From: Bolinopsis microptera
Lineage: Eukaryota; Ctenophora; Tentaculata; Lobata; Bolinopsidae
Direction of reading: 5' to 3'
NCBI RefSeq assembly: GCF_026151205.1
Contig: NC_087083.1
Location: 9,235,460 to 9,299,459 of the forward strand
DNA length: 64,000 nt
In this document: in pieces, positions 11,075-23,300 of the stretch
Numbering within the stretch: the stretch's first letter is position 1
How the letters are laid out: every line of letters starts with the position of its first letter
Notes under the pieces: generated by a model
The model's input: only the letters and a program-made list of their open reading frames with translations
Told to the model about the DNA's origin: nothing
Database searches by the model: none
Made by a program: the position numbers and the translations under genes

Positions 11075-14000
11075 TTAAACATCAGATATGTCTTTGGTGC
11101 GTTTACCCGGAGTCTGTTTACTTTCTTCGGCAATACCCTGGAAGTTTTTACATGCCCTTCGAGCCATCTCCATATTATTCGGTTTATTTGAAGGGCCTGG
11201 GAGCTCCTCTGCTGTGATGCAACCAGCATTTGGTACTTTTTCATCATTATCTACTTTTTTTAAGTTAAGCGATGTAAGTGTTGCCCAAGATTTTCCAGAT
11301 CGTGACACACTTTTCACACTAGCAGAGACTTTTGTTGTCAAGGTGTTGTCGTACAGCAGGGGGTTTATCACTGAATTGATTGGCAGCACCAAAATTGAAA
11401 ACAGAGCATACCATGGGCTGGCGTCTATAACACCAATAGTGTGCAGAGCACACGTACCAATAAAAGGTATCCAACAGCAAAAGTCAGTGAAGATGATGAT
11501 TGCTACTTTGCGGTTCATTTTCCGGTTTCTGTGCCTGACCATAGTGTTTGATTTGTTCTTTGTAAGACTTTTGGAAGATCTGGTTGATGTCACAGCAATA
11601 ACAATGTATGACAGTGATATCACCATGAAGCAAACGCAGTTGATCATCAATATAGCCCAAACATACCGTTTTTGCGGATCATCAGCTCCAACGAAGTATT
11701 TAAAAAGGCAGACACCGTCGTTGCCATAGAAACCGGCTTCTGTATGAGTAAGTCCACCATAATTCGACGTAAACATACTGTTCATTAGATCGATTATCAC
11801 TTTCCAAGAAAGATCCCGATCTTTCATTCTCCCATAGTAAGCCTTAAGCACACTTTTGTGTTTATTTTTGTCAGGAAAGCCAGCAAAAAGCGGAATATTA
11901 GTGCTGTATGATAAGCCATTCACAAAGTAGTCACCCAAGGAAGGGTGGAGCGGAATCATTGCTATTGCAAAAGATGCAATAATAACTGTGAGGATGATGA
12001 CAATGTTTTTGAGCACGCCAATCTTTGACAAGTGACCACCCAATTTCATTGCATTCTTGATTCCGTACATTCTAGCAATGCTCAGTATAGTCATCGAGAA
12101 GAGAGAGAACTGGGAACCAACAGTGCTGACAACACCTAGCACCGAGCAAGATGTGCTTGTCAACCAGGCCTTTTGAGTTTGGCAATACTGGTCACCCTTG
12201 ACATGATCAACAACAGAAATTGTTAGCAGGTATCCTCCGACTAGGAAATCCCCCAGGCTTATAAGCATGATGAGGAGTTTATTGAGCAATGACATAGCTG
12301 TAGAACACTTTTTAAAGGCAGTTATGCTTTGAATCAAAACTACACAGTTTAGAATGACTGCCAAGATTCCAATCGCCCATGAAACCCCCTTAAGAATTTT
12401 ATCTTCGATAATGTTTTTGCCACAGCGTTCATTACACTCATCAGAAAGGTCCATGCAGTCAAATACTCCATCACACTGCTGCGTCATTGCGATCAGGCTA
12501 GCTTTACTATCTTTACATCGAAAATGATTCGTGCACAATATTTCATCACTTCCATCTCCACAGTCATCAACTAGGTCACAGACTTTGTCAAAGGTCACAC
12601 AACGATTGTTTTCACATACGAATATATCACTGCTGTACGATTCTTCAGTGTTTATCAAAAATGTCAGTTGATCATTATCGACTACCGTATAAACTCGATC
12701 GGGAAACTGTCCCGGACAGGAATCATGACTGACTGGCTTTACCAGTGGACATTTGGCATCATTACTGCATTTCCCTTCACAACTCATGTAAATGTACAGT
12801 TCTCCATGCAAATATTCGCAGTTGAATATACTTTTGGGCAGAAATAACTTTTTTCTTTCCGTCAACCCAAAAACATTCCCCTTTGGATAGTTAAAATTCC
12901 TTGGATTACATTTTGAGGCGAGCTTTTCCAATGTCGTTAGTCCTTTAAGACAATAAGATATTTGGACGGTATCTGTTGATGACATCGTAGCATGCATTCC
13001 ATGAACATCAGGCTTGTCTCGCGATAGTTTGCATACAGCATTTTCATTTCCACATGTATCTACTCCGTCACAGAATTCATCCATTCCGATGAACTTTTTG
13101 TCTCCATGTAAGCAGATGTAGTCATCTGTACAAGATTTTATATCGCTATGGGTCACAAAACGAACAGTTTCGCCCATTCCACAAGTTGGCCATTCGTTCA
13201 GTTCGTCTTCCCCATCTTTACAATCTTTTACGCCATCTTTTAACCAGGCAAGTGGTATTTTCAAATCTTTGTCACCAACTCGTCGACGACAAGTATCCTC
13301 AGTGAGTAGCGAGCAGATGATGTTTTCTTCATCACTTTCATCATAACAGTCTGAAGTATTGTCACACATTTTATGTTTGTGTATATTGCTACATGTGGAT
13401 GAAAGATCAACGCACACATTTTCTATTCCATCACTACATAGGCTCATATCTTTTATTCCATGACACAACATTTGTTCCGAAACGGTCGCCTGATATCCAT
13501 TGACTCTGCAAGATAAACCAACTTTGGAGGGGTCGGAACAGTTTGTTTGATCTAGATAGTCTTCACAATATGGACTGTATGTTTGATTTAACCAGAAAGC
13601 TTTGTCAATAGCTGCTTGTGTATACTTGAAGGGGCTGCATCTGGTGTAGTTCAGAATAGGGACTGGGAGTGGGGATTCATCTTCCAGCCCGATGACATCC
13701 GAAATCGAGTATGGTTTGAGAAAGTGATTGCAACTATGAATGGTAAGATTAGTTTCAAATATTTCCCTAAATGCGCCAAAAGTTGTCATATTCTTTGTCA
13801 ATGAAGCGGTATTCTGATGATCCTCCAGTCCCACCAGATTAGGAGGACAATAGTGATCTCCGCAGTTTATTCCATAGCGGTATCCATTGCATTCTAATTC
13901 ATCCTCACAGTATTCTATGTCACAATATCCATCACATATTTTTGATCGAGTTAAATTTGTCCCACTGTATTGCGTGCAGTTAGCTTCGTCCAAGTCAGTG

Positions 14001-14322
14001 TTAACACACTCGCTCTCCTTGTTGCACGAGTAAGAAATGTCAGCCTTGTATCCACTGGTGAATATTCCATTCTTCTCTTGGCAGATATAGTACCCGCAAA
14101 AGAAGTTGTCATCGGACTTCAGCTCTTCATTGTGTCCTGCACCACATGTTTGATAGAACTTAGGATCATTTTCACACAACTCACTAAACTTACTCCATCC
14201 AGGCAAAGCTGCTTCGATACTGTAAAACGTCTCAGACTCCAGACATTGGAAGTATTTATTTCCATTGTAGTCTGTGCAGATGTTTTTCAAGAAGCTGTTG
14301 TGTTGTGAAATCTTACAGGTAT
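11075..14322 (-). CDS. Receptor exon 11: Cys-rich/LDLa ectodomain, seven-helix domain and tail
   Basis: One 3248-nt exon. The ectodomain has many Cys and at least three clear LDLa repeats: CDNTSDCYDESDEENIIC, CDLVDDCGDGSDEILC and CDGVFDCMDLSDEC, plus weaker ones (CDGYCDIEYC, FCDGVDTCGNENAVC). The Asp/Glu cages should bind calcium. Seven hydrophobic segments follow: TM1 near plus-strand 12395, TM7 near 11350. The DRY motif at the end of TM3 is replaced by ARM, TM6 has FTDFCCWIPF, and TM7 has NSVINPLLY. The tail is Ser/Lys-rich. The open frame continues upstream to an ATG at 14341, but the spliced frame enters at 14322 after a TTTCCAG acceptor. Confidence 0.9.
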
Positions 14323-17300
14323 CTGGAAAGTTCGTGTGCATTCAAATAAATTAAGGTGTCAAAAGAAACGATTTAAAAGTTTTTTAAAATATTTTTAATC
14401 GAATTTTTGTGGAATATAGATACCTTTATTTAGCCTTAAAGGTCGAAATTTGAATATGCTTCAATGCCTACCTTTGTTTGAAAAGCAAGTCAGGAATACG
14501 TCTTGATGATGATTGCAAACAGATGCGTTCAGGGTTTTATAAGCACATTCTCTGAACGTTTCGTTATCTTCGTCACAAACCACTTCAGACAACATTGTTT
14601 CGTAATGTTTTTGTACGTTCCAATTTTGACCTATTGTCCAGTTTTCAGCTCCTCTGTATCCCATTTCTTGACAAATCAGATTAGCTGATTTGTCATTGAA
14701 GTTCTGTCCGCAAACTACTCCAGCCTGAGTGTTGAAACATTAACCTGGTAACCTGGTAACCTGGTAACCCGGTAACCAGGTAACCAGGTAACCAAGTTAC
14801 CAGGCAGACTAGCTGATTTGTCATTGACGTTCTGTCCACAAACTACTCCTGACTGAGTTGAAAAAATAAAATATCAGCTGTTATCAATAAATTACTGTTT
14901 GAAGTGCTTATATTAGGTTCGGGCGTTGACGAATTCAAAATTTAATTTTACAATACAGCTATTTTTATAATAGTCCCTTTTAATGGGAAAATTTTCAGAT
15001 TATCCTTCACCGTTGGTTGGCAAACATATATTTTAGGCAATGTTAAACTTGTGAAGTACATTTTAGTATTGGTGGAAATTATTAGATCTATAGTCATTCA
15101 GCAACTTACCTTGGAGTATCCAGCTCGGTTTGCAACAAGAAGACCGGCATTTTGTCCTAATCTTATATTTTTATTGTGCTTATCTATTAAGCTGAATAGA
15201 AATCCCCCTGATTGAAGATTTTCCATTATTGTTGAAAATAATGTACTGAACGTTTAAACGTCAAAAAATCTAACTATCTTATTAAATACTGATTATAACT
15301 CACAATCAAGGGATTATATGGAATTTCGATTAATTTGAAGAAACGGTTGAGTTTATTTATTTTAGACAAAATATAGCAAAGGTGCTTTAAATTAATGCAA
15401 TACAAAATAAAAACAAAATTACCTCCGTTTGTCATGTAACTTCTATTTGTAAGAATATGCATGCACTTTCCATAGTATTTTATCATCATCCCTTTGTATT
15501 TTCGTAATCTATTCAGGTCGACCTTAAATTTCTGCTCTATCTCTTTTCTGTTGATAGTCAGTACATAATACTTTTCAGTTACCAGCACATATATCTCGTT
15601 TTCTCTCGTTAAATCAGGCAAGTTTGCTTCAAATCCTTCTGCCCATTGATATTTGCTTATTTTCGAAGATACAATTAGCTTTCTGTATCTGTTTTTATTG
15701 TGAAGTCGAAAGTCGAGATGATACATGCTGTAGTCATCGTTGTCCACAAGGTTAAATGTGAATCCACATCCTTTTCCATAATCTCCAGTGAATAGAGCAT
15801 GAATGTAGAAGGTCGAGGAAACTTCCAACACCATATCAGTTGTAAAGATTTGCTTTCTATGAATGTCCGAATAGTTGTATTCCTTTAATTCAAAATTGGC
15901 AAACTTTTCGCGGCGCTCTGAAATCATTCAAAAGTATTAAATTAAGAGGCCAAAATATGAATATAAGATGTATCAAATAACACATATTATCACACTTTCG
16001 AGCCAAATTTGGCAGGAAAGCAGAATTGATATTACATGCCCCGATGGGGAGCACTGGCTCTCACCCGGGGGCATGAAATATCAATCAGTTGCTCAGAGAG
16101 ATCCCGACATTCCCATAGGAACAAGGAGCCCACACTCAACAACTGTTCTACTACTGTGAGGTACTGATTTAAATAAAGATTTAAATCAACAACCTGAAGT
16201 AGTCTATGACCGTAAATGCAATGATCAGATTAACTTTCCAGTATTAGGAAAAATATGTAAATATAGTTAGTTTTTAAAACATTTCCTTGCGTTTGAGATG
16301 TGTTAAGCGAAATAAAATTTTTTGTTGTAATACTTTTTCAAGCTGTTGCTTTTTTACTGCACTTCATAGTTCAAAGCCTAATTAGGCTTCGGATGATGAA
16401 ACAAAGTAAAAACTCCTTGGCTTGTACGAGCTTTAAGTGACTTAAGATTACTGAAAACGAGATCAAAGTTTACAAGCAGACTTGAAAGTTGCACAAAGTT
16501 TTGGTACTTGTCAGCGATACAATCAATCAGGCTAATTGATTTCCTTAATCGCTTACTTGAAATTAAAAAGGAAGTGTCAGAACAAACTACAGTCGCCCTC
16601 ACAAAAAATAGTAAACACTAAACGATGTTTGATTAATTCGAACGAAGAAAACACACAAAACAAGAATCTATTAAGTCAAGAGTTACTTTCATAAACAATA
16701 CTAAAGAGTACGGATGTCTGCTCTTGATATTAAAACAATCTAGAGTTGTATTGAAGAGATACATTATATTAGTACGGCTGTTCTGATAATTTCTAGTGAA
16801 GCAAATAATGGCAAGATGAATATAAGCAGACTATTATAATACTCGATAAAATTCAATAAAAGTCAATGATTACAAGTTCCAGTGATAAATCATTCTGAAA
16901 TAACAGACAATCAAGACGGACGATAATATTGTTGATATATGTATTAGGGCTTGTAGTACGAGTACAACATGAACAGTTGAAAATTTGGACTTATGAATAG
17001 ACAATCATGGCGCCACAGCCCAATTCAAATATAACAACCAGGAAATACTATCACCTTATCGCAGATTAGTATTACATGATAAGGACTAGGATGTAATCAA
17101 CACTAAAACAGATGTTCTATACATTATACATCTTCAGTTTTAATGACTCAAAATATATCTAATAGAAATAAAGTATAAGAATCACCTCACATCGATTGAT
17201 ATGCAGGAAATAATTTATAATTAAAATACGCGCTCGTGGTGGAATATTCTAGAATGCAATAAGTACAAGACCCATAGGCGTGAATATATTGATATTCGAT

Positions 17301-20300
17301 GCACTACGTACCAATAGAAAGCAAATTGGGCGCGGCATACAGCATTCACTGTGTCATAAATGTGGGAACGTGAGATCCTAATTTTACATATTGTATCTTC
17401 GATATCTGAAATACTAACTCATCGAGATCTATATAATATATAAATATATAGCTTAGACATTATAAACATAAATAAGTTCGGCATGTCTAGTTTGCTTTGG
17501 TGAGATTTATAACTAACGTTTGATCAAATTCTGCTTCTTATGAATAGACAATTATGGCGCCACAGCCCAATTCAAATATAACAACCAGGAAATACTATCA
17601 CCTTATCGCAGATTAGTATTACATGATAAGGACTAGGATGTAATCAACACTAAAACAGATGTTCTATACATTATACATCTTCAGTTTTAATGACTCAAAA
17701 TATATCTAATAGAAATAAAGTATAAGAATCACCTCACATCGATTGATATGCAGGAAATAATTTATAATTAAAATACGCGCTCGTGGTGGAATATTCTAGA
17801 ATGCAATAAGTACAAGACCCATAGGCGTGAATATATTGATATTCGATGCACTACGTACCAATAGAAAGCAAATTGGGCGCGGCATACAGCATTCACTGTG
17901 TCATAAATGTGGGAACGTGAGATCCTAATTTTACATATTGTATCTTCGATATCTGAAATACTAACTCATCGAGATCTATATAATATATAAATATATAGCT
18001 TAGACATTATAAACATAAATAAGTTCGGCATGTCTAGTTTGCTTTGGTGAGATTTATAACTAACGTTTGATCAAATTCTGCTTCTTATGAATAGACAATT
18101 ATGGCGCCACAGCCCAATTCAAATATAACAACCAGGAAATACTATCACCTTATCGCAGATTAGTATTACATGATAAGGACTAGGATGTAATCAACACTAA
18201 AACAGATGTTCTATACATTATACATCTTCAGTTTTAATGACTCAAAATATATCTAATAGAAATAAAGTGTAAGAATCACCTCACATCGATTGATATGCAC
18301 GAAATAATTTATGATTAAAATACGCGCTCGTGGTGGAATATTCTAGAATGCAATAAGTACAAGACCCATAGGCGTGAATATATTGATATTCGATGCACTA
18401 CGTACCAATTATAGAAAGCAAATTGGGCGCGGCATACAGCATTCACTGTGTCATAAATGTGGGAACGTGAGATCCTAATTTTACGTATTGTATCTTCGAT
18501 ATCTGAAATACTAACTCATCGAGAGCTATAAGTATATATAGCTTGGAAATTATAAACATAAATAAGTTCGACATGTCTAGTTTGCTTTGGTGAGATTTAT
18601 AACTAACGTTTGATCAAATTCTGCTTCTTATGAATAGACAATCATGGCGCCACAGCCCAATTCAAATATAACAACCAGGAAATACTATCACCTTATCGCA
18701 GATTAGTATTACATGATAAGGACTAGGATGTAATCAACACTAAAACAGCTGTTCTATACATTATACATCTTCAGTTTTATGACTCAAAATATATCTAATA
18801 GAAATAAAGTATAAGAATCACCTCACATCGATTGATATGCAGGAAATAATTTATGATTAAAATACGCGCTCGTGGTGGAATATTCTAGAATGCAATAAGT
18901 ACAAGACCCATAGGCGTGAATATATTGATATTCGATGCACTACGTACCAATTATAGAAAGCAAATTGGGCGCGGCATACAGCATTCACTGTGTCATAAAT
19001 GTGGGAACGTGAGATCCTAATTTTACATATTGTATCTTCGATATCTGAAATACTAACTCATCAAGAGCTATATATAGCTTGGAAATTATAAACATAAATA
19101 AGTTCGACACGTCTAGTTTGCTTTGGTGAGATTTATAAGTTCTAACGTTTGATCAAATTCTGCTTTCCCGGCCAAATTTGGCTCCAAAGAAAGTGTGATA
19201 AAACATTAATCACATGCCTTCTCATGCGATATCAACATTTTCAAAACTCGGCAAGCCTCGTGATTGAAAATGTCGATATAACCCTCGGCAAGCCTCGGGA
19301 AATATCGAAACTTTCGCTAACTCGGCAAGCCTCGTGGGCGAAAGTTTTGATATCGCATGAGAAGGCATGTGATAAATGTATAATATGTTATATCAAATAT
19401 TCATCTGACAGGTAGAATATTTGATATATTTATCTAATTTTATGTAATTCTTCTATATGAAATACTTTTATATTAAAGTAAATATTAACCAGTGTACCAA
19501 AGGCAAAAGCTGGTGCACAAACAACAAGTATCAAAGGTTTTTATTTTGAATATGATCATACCCTGTGAAGTTTTACAATTCTGTCTATATAGATGTCAAA
19601 CAGAGGCACATATTAGGTGCGGTAAAAAAATCGAAATTATGCGGTACCGCACCCGACTATAAAGGTAAAATGTGCGGTAAGTTGCGGTAAATTTTTACCA
19701 ATTATGCGGCAAATGTGCGGCGATTTTTTCGAAATTTGTGCGGGAATTGTGCAGTTTTCTTTTGCATTTTCTCAAGGACTTTGGAAATTCTAAACGTATA
19801 ACCGCCGCTCTTATCAAAAATAGGTCTGTTTATGTGTTACTGAGGGTGTAGTTCTTTACTAAGACCATGATTGAACCTATATTGAGATTCAGTTATCTGA
19901 GAACAGTGACGTGGTGAAGTTACGAATGATAACTGATAAACTATAATCAAAGTATGGTAACGACGAGGGTTTCATAACGGCCTGGGTCACGGTCCCGAAA
20001 GGGCCTGGGTCACGGTCCGAAAGGGCCTGGATCACGGTCCCGAAAGGGCCTGGGTAACGGTCCCGAAAGGGCCTGGGTCACGGTCCCAAAAGGGCCTGGG
20101 TAACGGTCCCGAAAGGGCCTGGGTCACGGTCCCGAAAGGGCCTGGGTCAGGGTCCCGAAAGGGCCTGTGTCACGTGGTAACTGGGTCACGTGGCCTAGGC
20201 ACGAGTTCCAAAAGGGCCTGGGTCACGGTCCCGAAAGGGCCTGGGTCAGGGTCCCGAAAGGGCCTGTGTCACGAGGTAACTGGGTCACGTGGCCTAGGTA

Positions 20301-23300
20301 TGAGTTCCAAAAGGGCCTGGGTCACGGTCCCGAAAGGGCCTGAATCACGGTCCTAAAAGGGCCTGGGTCAGGGTCCCGAAAGGGCCTGAGTCACGGTCCT
20401 AAAAGGGCCTGGGTCAGGGTCCCGAAAGGGCCTGAGACACGGTCCTAAAAGGGCCCGACTATAACATATTTTGGTTTTTACACTCGAAAATCTTAACGCG
20501 AAAATTTCAAAATTATGCGAAATCACGCGGAAAATGCTAGATTATGCGGAAATATGCAGAAAATTACAAAATGTGCGGACATGTGCGGAAAACAATAAAT
20601 TATGCGGACATGTGCGGAAAACGGTAAATTGTGCGATCCCGCACCCATCGCACCTAATATGTGCCTCTGATGTCAAAAGGTATTCATGGTATTATTTTAG
20701 TATTACCTTTTGTAATTTGGATGCATGTTGTCGACGAATCTATTTTGTGACTGTAAACAGCTGACTCCGTGCATTTAGCAGTGGTATTTGATTCTGAATC
20801 AAGTCTGTATCCTACATCACAGAATATCGTGACTGAAACTCCTGCGGGGACTTCACCACCCGGACTTAGAAATCCATGTTCCACTGAGAGTGGAGGACAA
20901 TACACTGAAAGTGAAATTTAAAAATGTTAGAGTATGAGTTTTAAGCACTTGAAGGAATCAAATAATCGGCATGTTTTGACCAGGTATTTGACAAACATTG
21001 CAAACTGGAGGTACCAAAAGTGACAAAAAGAACTCCCAAACTTAACCCATGGATTACAGACAGTATCATCCAGTCTGTAGAAAGAAAGCATGAACTGCGT
21101 AAGGAGTGGTCTGACACCGTTACTAATAAGAACCCTGGTGGTAATATCTTGCTCTACCAAGTATTTAGTGATTATCGTAGGATGCTTAAAGCTATCATTA
21201 AAGCTGCCAAACGTTGGCATTACTGTAACGAAATCCTAAACAACTGTGAAAATAGCAAGAAAACCTGGCAAATTATTAACGAACTCAGGGGCAAAAAGAA
21301 GAGGCAAACCAAGCCCCCATTTATCATTGACAACCAAAGAATAGTTGATAGAAGAGCTATTGCTAATGGATTCAATACTTGGTTTGTCTCTATTGCACCA
21401 AAGCTGAATGAGACACTGAATAATCTATCTTATGGTCTGCCTATATTACCCATGAAAACTTTCTATGACTTCCTGAACCCAAGAAATGAAAAAAATATTA
21501 GGCTAGAAGATTGCTCCTCGAACGAAATATTGAAAATCATAAGCGAGTTCGAAAATGGTAAAGCCAGTGACATTCCCATAAGTGTAGTAAAAAAGTCATC
21601 TCATGTAATTGCACCTGTATTATCGAATTACTTCAATATCCTTATGACCAAAGGTATATTTCCAGATGTCCTGAAGACTGGTAAAATAACTCCTGTATAT
21701 AAGAAAGGTAACCCAGAAGAAATCGAGAACTACCGTCCTATCTCCACACTGTCCGTCTTCGGTAAGATCTTTGAAAAGCTCATATATTCTAGAATATACG
21801 GATTTGTTAGCTCCCAGGGAGTTATATCGAAGACACAGTTTGAATTTAGGAAATCTCACTCAACATCTCATGCAGTCAATTACTCTGTAAATTTGATTAC
21901 GAAATCTCTTAAACTTAAGAATCATGTTTTAGGAATATTCATTGACCTAAGCAAAGCTTTTGACACTATCGACCATTCAACACTTCTTATAAAATTAGAG
22001 GGATGTGGAGTGAGAGGAGTTGCAAATAACCTCATCAAAAGCTACTTGACAAACAGGCAACAATACACCGAAGTTGTAGGAGAAAAATCAGATACCCTAT
22101 CTATCCAATTTGGTGTCCCACAGGGTTCAATTCTTGGACCTCTCCTATTTCTTCTTTATATGAACGACATCACAAACAATTCTAAACTAGGATCATTTGT
22201 TACCTTTGCTGATGATACCAATATATTTGTTGTCGGCAAAACAAAACGTGAGGCATATGAACGAGGAAATGAGCTTTTGTCATCATTGAAGTCTTATATG
22301 AGAGCGAATAAGTTACATATAAACATGTCCAAGTGCTGCTACATACACTTCAAACCCACCATGGCAGGTTCTAAGTCAGAGACTTTATCACACCCTGAAG
22401 TTGCATTAACTATAGACAACTTTCCAATCAAAAAGGTTTCATCCGCAAAATTTCTGGGTGTTATAATTGACGAGAACCTATCATGGGATGATCACATCAA
22501 AGCACTTAAGCGAACTCTAAATCATTCCACATCCACTTTATGTAGACTTCGCTGCTCCCTTCCAGAATTTCTACACCAACAATTATATTATACCCTGTTC
22601 GAATCACATCTTTCCTACTGTATATCTGTATGGGGTGGGGCAGCGAAACAACGTATAAGCTCATTATTTACTGCTCAGAAGTACTGTCTCAGAGTACTAT
22701 TTGGTGACAGGCTGGCGTACCTTGATAAGTTCAAGACTTGTGCACGTACTAGGCCCATAGGACACCAGAAACTTGACCAAAAATTTTTCATAAAAGAGCA
22801 CACCAAACCGATATTTAAGCATAATAATATTCTATCTATACAAAATCTCTATACATACCACAGTTACCTCGAGCTCTACAAGATAATGAAATTCCGTGCT
22901 CCAATATCCCTACATGAGGGTTACACATGTTCCTCAAGGAAACCCTGTCTTCTAATCTGTCAGGCAGACCCACCTGACAATCACAACACTAGATCAACCA
23001 AAATTTTTAACATTTTAACCCCAAAGTTCAGAATGACTGACTTTACTACTAGTGTAATGTGCTTGCGAGGTAAGTTAAAACGTGCGCTATTAGCTAATCA
23101 ACATAATCACGCCCTGCTTGATTGGACCGTCAAAGATTTTGACTGCACAAATGTTATTGTCCAAACATAACTGGCTGGTCACACACATCTCAATTAAAAT
23201 TACGCTAGGCCACTGTTTTCCAAGTCTTGTCCTGTGAGTAAAGTATGTGTGAGAAAGTTTTAATAAAATCATTGTATATTTATTTTTGAATTTAAAAAAT

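Noticed and set aside
11088-11729. 213-codon plus-strand ORF opposite the receptor
   Set aside because: Antisense shadow of the 7TM exon; no recognisable domain.
16378-16602. 74-codon minus-strand ORF inside the TIR element
   Set aside because: Could be a transposase remnant but shows no catalytic motif; not enough to call.
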